A model generated the notes under the pieces. It was given only the letters and a program-made list of their open reading frames with translations. It was not told the origin of the DNA and did no database searches. Position numbers and translations under genes: made by a program. This document shows, in pieces, positions 12,601 to 24,400 of a DNA stretch of 64,000 nucleotides. Every line of letters starts with the position of its first letter. The first letter of the stretch is position 1. This stretch comes from Microstegium vimineum (Eukaryota > Streptophyta > Magnoliopsida > Poales > Poaceae): assembly GCA_022036555.1 (NCBI GenBank), contig CM039122.1, positions 51,233,072 through 51,297,071 on the forward strand, read 5' to 3'.

Positions 12601-15600
12601 GGTGCAGCGTGGCTGTGCATCCTGCATCGTGGCCGGCGCAGCGCGGCGCTGCCAATGGGCTGCTGGAAAGGTCTGGCACCTGAGGAGGCAGGGGGCTGGT
12701 GGGGACGGTTGGCATTGAGGACAGGCGTTGCGGATGGCACGGCGGTTTGCCCGTCAGACTGCCGAAAATGACTGGTTCCAGGGGAGGCAGGGCAGTGGCT
12801 ACCCTGGCAATGAAGATTTTTTTCGAATTTGGCCAGCATTTCCTGGACAGCCGATTTTCAAAAAAACATTTGTTGGCCGGCCAATTTTTAAACTCGTTCT
12901 CCCAAAAAACGACTATTTTTCAATACAAATAATGTCTTTGTTTTGCCATTAGGCGATTTTAGTTAAACTCGTTTTCCCAGGGCAACATCATGTTATCTCT
13001 GTAACTTCATTGAAACAGGGTATATTTTTGTACCTCACATAAAAAATGTATTAAAAAAAATAAATTTGAATTACTACAGAATGGACTTCTAATGTCATGA
13101 ATGAATTCAATTTAAAGAAACATATTTAAATAAAAAACATAAATATGTTGAAATGAAGAACGCGAAGATATCAGAAATAAAGGAGTTATTACCTCTTTGA
13201 CACTTAACAGATGATCTCTTTGTTTTCCCCATACCAGAGGTATTGGATCTGACTGCCAAAAGAGTGGATAAGCTAATGTTACACATTGATGAATATGCAT
13301 TTTGCAATCATGAAAGGCTAATCAGTGAAAGCTTTCAGTGGGCATCAAAGGTCAGAAGACAAAACCATGTGAGTAATGGTTTTCATTTGTGAATTCATAG
13401 TTTGCAACTAAACTGTGAGCAAACGTTCTATAAATAATTTATAGATGTTAATAACTTGACCCCTGGAAATATTTCCAGTTTTCCACAGTAGCATTAATAC
13501 GCAGAAGGTGAGAACTGGACCCCATTTGGCTAGGTGACAACTATCCCCACTTATCACATATACCTCAGGTAAATTATCTAATTTACTGATGTTACAAGCC
13601 TATAGATGACTTGGGTGATCAGAGGTTTAGTTTCCAGATCAAACCATGGTGGTCTTGAACTAGAAATATCAGATGGTCTGTTGATCCTGACTGGAATGTA
13701 AATAATGTCTTCCAGTCATAATTTAACAACAGATTTGAAGGATTTGGTACTGATTTAGTATGCAGTAAATAATGTCTTCCAGTCATAATTTAATGATACT
13801 ATACCAAATTTAATGCAAGATGCATTACCTCGATTGTTGCCGAGGGTGTAGAAGCCTTTTCTGGTGTTATATACTGATTTTTATGTTTATCAGTTGCTTT
13901 ATTGTCCAAAATGTATTCATGTTGTTGCCGTCCATAAGCATGAGCACCACTATTGTCTCGAAAGAGGCTTGATGTAGTATCTCGTGCGAATTTAGTAACC
14001 AATGAGAATTTCTCCAAGACTTGAATTGAAAGATCACGACCTGGGTCATTTGATTTGTGCTTTTGCTTTGAGATATACTGAGACTGAGACATGCTAGAAG
14101 TTGGCCCATGTCTGGACTCATCATTTGACCCAGTAAAACTGAGTGAATTTTGTCTTGACATGGCATTTGCTACAGAGGCTACTCCTGGAAGCTCCAAGGA
14201 TGACAAGCTTTTCTGCAATGTGACCAAGTAAGGTGAATCAGTCTTCAAACTGGCAAACATTTGCGTCCGGAAAGAGAACTTCTCAGAAAACAGACAAGTT
14301 ACTTCAGACTGAAGCTTAACCAAGAAAAGGTTTCCTACTATATAACAATTTGGCAGGTATACTTACGACTCTTCCAGTTGATAAGAATTAAGTTCAATGA
14401 CTTGAGACTTCTTGAGAGTGGTTTATTTGGCTAGAAAGAACTAGTATACAATAACACACCTGAAGGGGATCTTGAAAGTCGTTGACAAGAAAAACATTAG
14501 GATCGTCATCCGACCTTGAAATAGAAGAGAAAACATTTGAATCATACATTCAGGGGGGGATGCATAAGGAAATTATATCTGCAATCAGGATTTTGGTCAC
14601 TATAGTTGAAAAGTTCCAATGTTTCAAACTTAATTACCTTTCAATTGAATGATTTGATGCTAGAAACTCATAATTAAACAAACTCTACACATAGGTTGCT
14701 AATTCAACAATAGTAGTTATCTCCTTCAGTGCAGATTCACATGGTATAAGTTATCTGCCTTATTATATGGATGATTCATGCACATAAAGAAAACTCAGAC
14801 ACTTTAGTGGAAGTAACATTATTTTTCCATACGGAGAAACCAAAATGATAGTTTATGGACAATATAAATAAAACAATGGACCACTATTATTATGTATTTA
14901 GAACCATTAAAACAGAAAATAAAACCTGATAATGAAGACGTGATGTTTGAGCATTGAAAACAATTCACGAATTCCACCGTTGTAGAAATAGAATGGAGGA
15001 AAAGCCAACCCTGCAAAAGTTAGTAGGTAAAAATAAATGAACATGATCCCTTTCTCTCTAATTTTCTGACATCATGTGCATAAAATGATTTTTTTTTATC
15101 TAGACAGAAGAAGCAGAAATGCTATTATGTGTCGACAACGTAGAGCAGAAGAACCAATTGGCAGTAGCAATGTAATCATGTGGGGTCTCAAACTAATGAT
15201 ATGAAGAACAAACGACTAGAATATCTCACCTGACGAGAGAACAATTATTATGTAGTCCAATCCAAATGTTGGGGTGTGCCTACGGATGAAGCGTACATCA
15301 CTTAAAGGCAAGGCCTTGATGGTGTACAGATTTCTATCTGCATAGGATCAAGAAGTTTAGAGTGTAAAGCATCATCTTATCCTTATTGCCAAATGCCGGA
15401 TGATTAAGATAGCAACAGACAAACAAAAGTGTGACGGCATACATTTTTCTATTTCCACACCAATTGAACTGGTTGACAAAGAGTCAGCTCCTTCGTTTGG
15501 CTCCCAACTCTGTCATGAATATTTATCAAAACAACAACAAAGGAAGAAAATAGAAAAGGGAGCAACAAAGGAATTGCATGAATCATTGCTAAATCTATAT

Positions 15601-16704
15601 CCATATAGCAATAATAGGCCCTGTGGGTTCTCAAAATTTAAACTGTGCCAGTGAAATATCACATATATAACTGAAACTATATGAGAAACACGAAATAGTA
15701 GCATGTGACTAGTTACCAGCACCAGATAATAATGACCAAAATACAACAGAGAACAAACAACTTATGGTTCATTTAGCAATGCTATTCACCATCCTAAGAA
15801 ACTCAAAAGGCCTGACGTTAGGATATGGAGACTAACATGTCTGCTACCATATGAACCCCACTTGCGTATTCGCCAGTGCTGTCATTATGTTCTTAGCAAA
15901 ATGTTTGATTTCCTCAGTGAATATGTAGATATAAAAATCAACCAAGTATGTATGTGAACGCTAATGGTCAGAGAGATGAGCAGGAATGACTCACCAGGAA
16001 CAATGATCCCTGCTGCAGAAACAGGCGCAACTTCCCGCTAATACGACCAGAGCCATACTGCGACGGGTGGATAGTCACGCGCTCCTTCTCATATACCACG
16101 TCCACCCTCGCCGTCTCCTCTGAGCCTCTGTCCGCCGGATCAGTCCGCATCGCCTTCCAACACCAAACAGGTATCAGTTCGGTCTAAAGGGAGAACACTG
16201 GTAGGCCTATACCTCGCCACAACACACATCCCAACGAAACCAACAAAATTCCAGAGGCTATACTAACTACTAAGTGCAAACAGTACTGCTATCCACTACA
16301 ATCCAATTGCATACAGAGAGAGAGAGAGAGGGCAACTGCAGCTGTGATTAGCATCAAATAAGAGTACTAGGCGCACCCCCAACGTAAGAGTTAAGCAATC
16401 CAAGTCCACCCCACCCCCCAACGGGAACCAATGACCTAATCGATGAATCCGATCGTGCCGCACCTAAATCGCGCAGGGGAGCAAGCTGAGATACGATGAA
16501 TCCGCTCGTGCCGCCCCTACATCGCGCAGGGGAGCAAGCGAGATAAACTGTTGTAGCATCGATTTTAACTGCGGGTGGCGGCAGTACCGTGTGGTCGGAA
16601 GCAGCGGCGGCGGCGGCGTAGTCGGAGTCGTCGGAGAGGTCGTAGAGGTCCGGCGAGCGTGGGGACCCTGCCTCCGCTGCTGCTGCTACGTCTCCTCCAC
16701 GCAT
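6606..16704 (-). CDS. RabGAP/TBC domain protein, GYP7/TBC1D15-like (15 exons, about 658 aa)
   Basis: Exons in transcript order are 16588-16704, 15995-16153, 15848-15878, 15230-15337, 14926-15010, 14460-14514, 13829-14212, 13193-13252, 11565-11663, 11371-11481, 10898-10969, 10685-10801, 9645-9794, 7866-7966 and 6606-6933. All junctions are GT-AG and phase-matched, and every exon length fits its codon count. The start is the ATG at 16704. The acidic N-terminus (PDLYDLSDDSDY) and residues about 50-250, including LYTIKALPLSD and NGGIRELF, match the Rab-binding DUF3548 region. The TBC domain spans about 350-600. The arginine finger IDKDVVR (residues 423-429) is assembled across exons 11 and 12, and the glutamine finger YCQ is residues 464-466, so both catalytic residues are present. 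The protein should accelerate GTP hydrolysis by Rab GTPases at membranes. Exon 3 is a 31-base microexon. Introns carry several small transposons, listed separately. Confidence 0.93.
8280..9548 (+). mobile_element. small non-autonomous LTR retrotransposon (TRIM-like) in a TBC intron
   Basis: Two direct repeats, 8280-8600 and 9271-9548, share blocks such as AGATAAGATTAG, CAAGTAAGCCTCT and the TATA-like TATATAAGGA, and both end in GTGACA. Directly after the left repeat is TTTGGTATCAG, the usual primer-binding site complementary to initiator methionine tRNA. The interior is only about 670 bp and encodes no gag, protease or polymerase, so it must be mobilised in trans. The repeats are visibly diverged and the flanks (GATAA left, TAATA right) are not an exact target duplication, so it is old. 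It lies in the intron between exons 13 and 14 of the TBC gene, antisense to it, and itself contains a Tourist MITE. Confidence 0.8.
9027..9137. mobile_element. Tourist-like MITE nested in the TRIM element
   Basis: The left end GGCCTTGTTTGGATGC is mirrored by GCATCCAAACAAGGCC at the right end. A TAA trinucleotide is present on both sides, the target duplication typical of PIF/Harbinger-type MITEs. The element is 111 bp long. Confidence 0.88.
10349..10589. mobile_element. Stowaway-like MITE in a TBC intron
   Basis: CTCCCTCCATTCTCTTTTAT at the left end matches the inverse of AAAAGAGAATTGAGGGAG at the right end. The element is AT-rich and about 240 bp long. It lies in the intron between exons 12 and 13 of the TBC gene. 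Confidence 0.8.
12400..12960. other. GC-rich island inside a TBC intron, origin unknown
   Basis: Within the intron between exons 8 and 9 the base composition switches abruptly to GC-rich at about 12420-12830, surrounded by AT-rich intron. Overlapping open frames exist on both strands but none resembles a known protein. Two near repeats of AAACTCGTTCTCCCA occur at about 12890 and 12967. It may be a captured first exon or a small unrecognised transposon. Confidence 0.4.
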
Positions 16705-17048
16705 CGCCACGCGGAGATGTGCGATCTCAGGTTTTGCTCAATCCCAACCAACTCTTCCTACTGCTGAAGCCTGGAATAATTTTTTTTTTTTTTTTTTTTG
16801 GCGGGGGCCGTGGGGACTGATATGGCGTGTCCGAGAACACCGTCTTGGTGGCGTGTTGCCTTTGATGTGTGCAATGTGTGTGATGAGTGTTATTGTGAGA
16901 TGATAGTTTTGTCCCCGTGTTCCAGCACACGTTGGCCGAGAAACTGGATGGTGATAATTTTACACAGTCCACTAATACGGCGGTATTCGTCTAGTATTAA
17001 TATAATAACAACAATATAAGTTAGTCACAGACTCACAGGGATAAAATA
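16705..17048 (-). promoter_or_regulatory. 5' leader and proximal promoter region of the TBC gene
   Basis: This is the sequence immediately upstream of the TBC ATG. It holds a 21-base T-run at about 16779-16799. No clear TATA box was identified, which is common for housekeeping-type genes. The boundary between leader and promoter cannot be set from sequence alone. Confidence 0.4.
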
Positions 17049-17050
17049 TA

Positions 17051-17309
17051 CTCCCTCCGTATCGAAAATAGAAGACGTTTAGGACAGTGACATGGTCTCC
17101 AAAACACAACTTTGACCCTTTATTTTTATAAAAATATTTATAGAAAAGTGATATATGTATACTTTTATAAAAATATTTTTCAAGATAAATTTATTTATAT
17201 AATTTTTACATTTGCAAACTCAATAATTTAAAAGTTATAGATGATTTATATTCCCAATGTTTGACTCAAACCTTGTCTAAAACGTTTTCTATTTCCGATA
17301 CGGAGCGAG
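17051..17309. mobile_element. Stowaway MITE upstream of the TBC gene
   Basis: CTCCCTCCGTATCGAAAATA on the left is mirrored by TATTTCCGATACGGAGCGAG on the right. TA flanks both ends, the Stowaway/mariner target duplication. The interior is AT-rich. Confidence 0.9.
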
Positions 17310-17312
17310 TAC

Positions 17313-17962
17313 TTTGCAAAGTGATATTAACTTACACATGCGGAATAATAAAGAATGTTATTTGTTCTTACATTTTTGTTGGATTGGATATTCAGATACT
17401 GCTTATTCCGCATGTGATCTCAAGCCACATAAATGAATTGAAATGAAATATATCGAATATCATGATTTAGGATTGAGATGGTATCGCCTCAGGCGGACCG
17501 TGCCTTAGAGACGAAGGAAAACAGAACATCATGGCCTGCATGGGTATTCCTTAGCCGTGTCCATGTAAAGCCTGAAAGGCCCCAGAAAGAACTTGATAGT
17601 CGACGTTCTACCACTCTACCAGGGGAGGTCCGATCTCAAACCAGCCGCAGGGTACACGCAGGACCAAGTCCTATATCAGTACAGCACGCTACAGTTTCTT
17701 CGTATTGCTTTCTTCCAAAAAAAAACAATTCTTCTTTTTTTAAGTAGTTAAACCATTTTAATAAGTTCTAACCAAATATACAAAGTACTATGGTACTATT
17801 TTCTATAAAAACATGATTTGTGATGGAAGGAAACTTGATTTACGATGGAAGGAGTTCCAGGGCACCACACTAACCCCTCCAATGCAATTAAGTCTCTGCA
17901 ACTGGCAGAAATTATTGTGGCATTCTAATTTTTGTGTATAATTTCAATAAGCGAACAAACAT
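17313..17962. other. intergenic, nothing recognised
   Basis: This spacer includes a more GC-balanced stretch at 17465-17700 with open frames but no recognisable protein, tRNA or transposon end. Confidence 0.4.
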
Positions 17963-17965
17963 TAA

Positions 17966-18149
17966 GGAGGTGTTTAGATCCCTTGATAAATTGATAAAAG
18001 AGCAAACGAATTACTACTTTTTGAAAAATAGATCCAAACATACAAAGCAAAAAATAGCAAAATAGCAAAAAATTGTCATTTGCCACTTTGGAGCTGCAAA
18101 TGACAAATTTGCTCTTTTGCCAATTTGCCAAGGGGATCCAAACACCCCC
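17966..18149. mobile_element. Tourist-like MITE between the TBC and NMCP1 genes
   Basis: GGAGGTGTTTAGATCCC at the left pairs with GGGGATCCAAACACCCCC at the right, and TAA flanks both sides. Length is 184 bp. It lies downstream of the NMCP1 stop codon. Confidence 0.85.
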
Positions 18150-18497
18150 TAATACCATCATCAGAGCACTAAAATATTTCCCCGGACGACAAAATTCACA
18201 ACACTGGTAAGGTCAACAACGTAACCCGAACCGGGGGAACAACAATTACAAACCAAGCTACTGGTGTTACAGAGCATATCATCATCGCAATTGTACATCT
18301 CATCAGTTACTTCTGTGAGTGCCATCAAGCTATGTCTACTACCAAGTATATTTCAATTACACGGGAGAGAAGCACAATTAAGTGCGAAATCTAGTACATA
18401 ATCACCAAAAGCACACGCCCTACAGTTCCAAGAATGGGGTATCATGAATCGAAAGCACAAAAGCTAGAAAAAATCTATTCAGTGGTATCTTCAGCCG
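18150..18497 (-). other. 3' flank of NMCP1
   Basis: This stretch follows the NMCP1 stop codon on the minus strand and probably contains its 3' untranslated region. No other feature was recognised. Confidence 0.45.
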
Positions 18498-21400
18498 TCA
18501 TGTAGTGAAGAATGACCATAGTTTCTTGCTGATTGATTGGTTTCGCCTCTCTGAATCGTCATCGTCCTCATCTTCCTGTTCTGCACCAAGTTCACTTCCA
18601 GAAGGTGTCATCGGCACATCAGGCAGTGCATTTTGGCCATCCACCATATCACCATCTTCATCATCAACACCCTCTACAGGGGCATGGGCATCACCAACTT
18701 CAGCCTAAAACAGAAGATAAGGTTACAGTTAGATCTGGGTTCTGTTCCCCATGTGTTATTCGTCTAACGTCTATACCCATAGAAGCGCAGCACATGGTCC
18801 AAAATGACCAATATATCCAAATACTGAAAAACAATTCAAAGATAGTCTGAAAGGCATGTGCAGCTTCAGCATTGGCAGTACATGTGAGCAGTACAGAGCA
18901 CAGCAACAAAGGGTTACCTGGGAAAACTCGTGCAACTGGGATGCACCATAGTCTGCAGATTCAGAGGCCTTCTTGCTCTCAGGAGCAAGTTCCTCGTCAA
19001 TCTTTGAGGTTCCTTCTGTGTCATCAGCAGTAGCTTCTACTGTATGTTTATTTCCTACCTTTGCAGATTTCTTTTTGTCAGCTTGGGCTGTTGTGGCAGC
19101 AGCATTTGCCCTATGGAACAATGCAACACAAAAGTATTAGTTTGATACACAGAATTAGGAAACAAAAACAAAGTCAACCCAAGACCAAGTAGATATGATT
19201 CTAGGGACCAATAAAGATACTTACGCTCTACTGCGTCTCAAATTGTAACGTCTTTCTCCAGCCTCTGTCACTGCCCCAGCAGTTTGTTGCCTCTTGCGAC
19301 GCTGCCCTCCAAGTGAAATACTTTCTGAATTTGCTTCGCTGCCTTCTTCATCTTGTTCACTTAATGTAGCTCCAGTAAACCGCCGCTTTCGTGTACCACC
19401 CATCACGACTTTATCTCCCTGACCATCATTCTTCTCCTCAAAGGTCTCACCAAGTATCGTTTTAGCATCTTCAACTACAGCACGAACGGACCGTGTCCTT
19501 TTCACACCACCCTTCCCTCTGCCTCGCCGGTTTTGTTGGCGACGACCTTGCTTTGATGTTTCAGGCTGTACACCTGCTTCGGCAGGGGCTGCAGAATCCT
19601 TGCCATTTTGATCAAAAGGGGCAATAGTTGCTTCAACTGCCATGTCGTTAGTTCCATCATAGGACTGAGTACCGAGAATATCTATACTGTTATCTGCTAC
19701 ACCAACAGAAGACTCCATCTGAGCATCATCAGCTATGCCATGCCTTTCAGACTCTTCGTTCTCCCTGGTTCCACCGTCAGAAGGGAGCTTATCCTCTGCA
19801 TCAAAAGCATCATGGGCTATCTCATAGACAGGAGTTGGCTCATAATCTCCATCGCTCTGTGTTGCTTCCTCAAGTCTTGCACCAAAAGGTTTATTCTTTT
19901 CTGCTGATTGTTCTGATGACTGCTCACCTTTCTTTCTAGGGGAGAACTTGAAAAGCCCTGAGCACTTCCGTAACAAAGATAAAGGACCAGCTGAACTAAC
20001 AAGGATTCCTGTATCTGGGCCTGATGTATCGGTGGTCAAGGCAGGATCATCTCCATCAACAGCCAAACTCGGATGTTCAATTTCAGCACTGTCTTTAAGG
20101 AACTGAGAATCTAATTCCTCATCAAAAATAGAAATCCCACAGTTTTTGCATGCCTTGTACTTTTCAGATAGATCGATGAGGCTTTTCCTTTCCCTGTTAT
20201 ACCTCTCTCGACGTTCCTTCAAACTCTTGCTCAGTGAGTGCAGACTCTCAATATCCCTTCTAATATCTGCCTTGTCAGTCTCCATTTTCTTTCTTTCCTC
20301 TAGCAATATTGCTCTTTCCATCTGCAGCTCCCTTTTCTCCAATAATATCTTCTGAATCTTGGACTCGTTCAACTCAATAGCATGTCGGAGCTTATTTTCC
20401 ACAAAATCCATTTTCTTACTTAACTCATTTTCCTTTTCTTCCAGTTCTTTCTCTTTACTTGCTTGTTTTTGCTCCATCTCCATCTCCAATTCATGCCGTT
20501 TCAGCTGCAATTTACGTTCAAGATCAGCGCGTTCTCCCTTCAGAAACTCATCATTTTCCATTTGCTTGTGCTTTATATCATCAGTCAAAGCCTTTTCCTT
20601 GCGCTCAAGGTTCTCCAGCTGGTCCTTGTATTTTCCATCCATTTCAAGCTTCACATCATTCAGCCTTTTTTCTTCACTGTCACGCCACCGTTCTAAATTC
20701 ATCCTCTCAATTTTCAGCTTTTTATCCTCCTCTACTAGGAGGGCTCTTTTTTCGTCTAGCTGTTCCCACTCTTCTTCAAATTTCTGCCGTTGCTTCCTCA
20801 AATCCTCCATCTCGTCAGATAGGGAGTTGCTTCGCATTCTGTATTCCTCAATCTCCTTCTTAAGTTTTGCTGTCAGCAAGCTATGCTCCTGCCTCTCTTG
20901 CTCTGTGAGTTTCAGATTATTCTGCTCTTCTGATATTCTTTCCTTTTCAGCTTCTAATGCTGATTTGATCCTTTCAAGCTCCAATTTGTATGTCTCCAGT
21001 TGCTCTCTTTCATGATCCAGTTGTTGCTTTTCTTCCAGTAATCTTTTCTCATCAATTTTCAATGATTCATCCCACCTCTTCAGAGCCTTGGATTTGGCAT
21101 CAAGATCATTCTGCGAACTTTCCATTGATTTCTTCTTATCATTCAATACCTGCTCACTTTTAGAAAGTTTAGCCTCCAAAGATTTAACAGCTTTCTCCCT
21201 TTTCAATAAATCCACTTGCTTCTGTGCCATCGTTTGATCAAAAGATTTCCTTTCCCTCTCTAATTCTGATTCAAAATCCCGTCTTTTGGATTCAAGCTCT
21301 ACCTGATGATCCGCAAGAAGCTTCTGGAGCCCCTCCTGAAACACAAGGGACATCTAGATCAGTCCACTGAAGAAGAGGAAGGAAAGGTAAAGAAATAATA

Positions 21401-24400
21401 GTCCAGCCAAAATGTTCTGATGATTGGTGCAGATAGATTCATAGAAGACACTGCATGCGATAAGAAAAGAAACAGCATATAGTGAAAACTATTTAAGCAC
21501 AGTGGCAAGCGCTAAGGTGAATTTAAGAACAAAGGCAACCCAGTTGAGTCTAACTTTACTGGTTCGCAAAACAACACATTAGGCCATTCAAGAACCATAA
21601 GCTACAAGGTGCCTACAAGTGATTACACCATATACAGGAAATCATAAATTCATAAGGTACAACGAGCAAACCAGACCCAGAGCAATGGACTGTTTCATCA
21701 AGGGTATTAACTGGAAGTAGCAAAATGAGGAAGACAGTCTGTTGCACTTACCATATACAGGAAATCATAAATTCATAAGGTACAACGAGCAAACCAGACC
21801 CAGAGCAATGGACTGTTTCATCAAGGGTATTAACTGGAAGTAGCAAAATGAGGAAGGCAGTTTGTTGCACTTACCTTCTCTCTAGTAGTGACCTCCGCCT
21901 CTCTCTCAACCAACTTTTTTTCCCGCTCTTCCAATACACTGTGCTTTGAGTCAGCATCCTGCAAAACAAATCAGAATTGAACAAACCAAATGTCTTGAAA
22001 TGTTAAAAATCTCTACAGCTAAAACATACGGAAAGTTATCGTCCACCCGGCGGACGAAAGTTTTCGTCCGATCCATCGAGCGCCCGGCAAACCGCACGCA
22101 CGCGCTCCGCCCCCGCTTCCCTCTCCTCCGCACGCACGACTCCGCTTCCTCCGCTTCTCTCTCGCACGACTACGCATCGCCCGCTGCCGCATCGCCCGCC
22201 CGCTCCCTCCCCGCCGCCACATCGCCCGCTGCATCGGCCGCCCGGCCGCCCCCTCCGTCCCCAGCCGCGAATCCGTCGCCGCAGGACGTCACGACGCCAA
22301 CCCGTCCTCAACGCCGCCGCCGCATCGCCCGCCCGGCCGCCTGCTCCGTCCCCAGCCTCGAATCCGTCGCCGCAGGCCGTCACGACGCCACCCCGTCCTC
22401 AACGCCGCCACCCCACCGCAGGCTACCCCGTCCCGGACGACACCGACGTCGCAAGCCGCCACGACACCACCCCGTCCCCAACGCCGCGGCGGCCCCGCAC
22501 ATGACCCGGCGTTTCCACGCGCGCGGTGCCCAGTCCCCTCATGCCAAGATCCCGGAGCTCCCTCGCTCCTCGTGCTTCATTTCATGGGATTCGTAAGATC
22601 TACCCTCTTGCCTCTCTAATTCTGGCATCATGTATTGTTGGTATCAACATCTCCAGCTTCGGTGTTCCTTGGAACGTCAGTGACTTCGTGACCGTGGAAG
22701 AGATGTGCGGCTGTAGCACCAGTCACAAATGGGCACCGTGATCCTGACATTCAAGTAGGTTCAATAGCCATGTAGGGGAGGTGTTTGTTAAAATTTCCCA
22801 GAGAAATGTGTTTGCGATTTTTACCATTTGTTTTGTCCTATCTGTGTTCTTTTTTCTTTAGGGCTATTTGAGTTGGACCACCCGAACATTTTCAACCAAA
22901 TACTATGTTGAATCCAATGAATAATATACTGAATATATTGTGATTGCGGAGCAGCCGTGATTTTTCATACAATATGTAAGCTTTTCCACCATTTATATAG
23001 TTTCAACAATAATGTTTGTCTTTCCAATTGACATATGTTTGAAGAACAAAAATCATGGATGCTCGAAATGGCAATGGTGCCCAATCCAGCCCTCCGTACA
23101 AAATGATGATTACCAAAAACAAAAACAAAACTAAAATTATCAACTTCATTTTCTATCACAGTTCAGATTTCAATTTTGAGTCATTAATTAATGTAGTGGC
23201 AACAATCTCTCTCCATATATATGAGGGATGTTGCGGCTTCTCCATTCATGTCATGTTTTTGAATTTTTGGGCCTACTTACTTGAAATAGTGCCCTCCTTA
23301 TTTTGTAGAAAAACCATCTTTTCAATTGTCTGGACACTTACTGAAAGACTGACAAAGTTGTAGGTGCTTACATCTTACTTGGAGATCTTGTATCTTGATA
23401 ATAATTTATTCATGTGCCCATAGGCTTAAACCTGTGCTAAGATTACTGAGGCTGCCACCATGCTTGCTTGACGGTAACTTTGTCACCTTCACCTCTATCT
23501 ACAATGATGATTGACGATCACTGCAGATTTGCTGTTGGTTATTAATTTTTCCTTCTTTGATGGATTATGTGCTCACTGGTACATCTAATCCAGTACAATA
23601 TTTAGGTTGCTTCAACTGTGGCAAAACGTTTTTTTCTCAGTAAATGGAGTTGGACCATTTCACAGAGGACCTGCATAGCGTATTTCTAAAGAAAGACAGC
23701 TACTCTGCTTTTATAGAACTGCACATTGAGCAGGGTCCCATCTTGGAAAAGGAAGGTAGGTTCTCAGTAAATTAACAAGTTTGCAGTTTCAAATTGATAG
23801 TATACAAGTCTTCTCTTACAATAGGTATCCCTATTGGAGTTGGTAGTAAACAGCTTTTATGTGGTCAGTTTGAGTACCCTCTTTGCAAAAGAAATCGTAT
23901 CCAATTATTTTTCTTGAATATGTAGAGCATGCTAATCAGCTGGTGAACTTGATCTGAAGACATGTGGAAGTGTCAGGATCTTATTTTCTAGGAGAACACC
24001 ATTACAGGTAAGGACTACTAGGACCTTTGATCCTTTTTTTCTTGTCTATGAAGTGTTTCCACTTAACTATTTATTGGCATATGTCTAATGTAATATTGAA
24101 TAAGTTTAGTCCACATCATAAGATATTTATTTGGGACGGTGAAGGTACTTTCACTGTTTCACATATGATATCTATGAGACATTTGAGGTTTATGTGGTGT
24201 TAGAAATTTTATGCTGATGCTATTTTTATCATTGCAGATCCTAATCCACATTTTGGCCATCTTGCATGGGTTGACGTTTTCATCATAACAGCAGACTCGT
24301 GGTGAGCTGTTATGTTGTATCCTTCCCAAGTGACATACTCTCACAGGGAGGCATCACTAAGCTTCTCCAATATGGCATGACCAAGCTTCCAATTTCACTT

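Noticed and set aside
17465..17700. Possible tRNA-like stretch (CTACCACTCTACCAGGGGAG)
   Set aside because: No cloverleaf with matching acceptor stem, anticodon and T arms could be formed by eye.
20359..21015. A 218-codon open frame on the plus strand, rich in Ser/Phe/Leu
   Set aside because: It is the mirror of the NMCP1 coiled-coil exon. Glu/Lys-rich codons read backwards give Ser/Phe/Leu-rich frames.
21946..22596. A 216-codon plus-strand frame beginning in NMCP1 intron 4
   Set aside because: The frame starts outside the Helitron end and runs through a GC-rich block with a 91-bp repeat. It is not a coherent protein.
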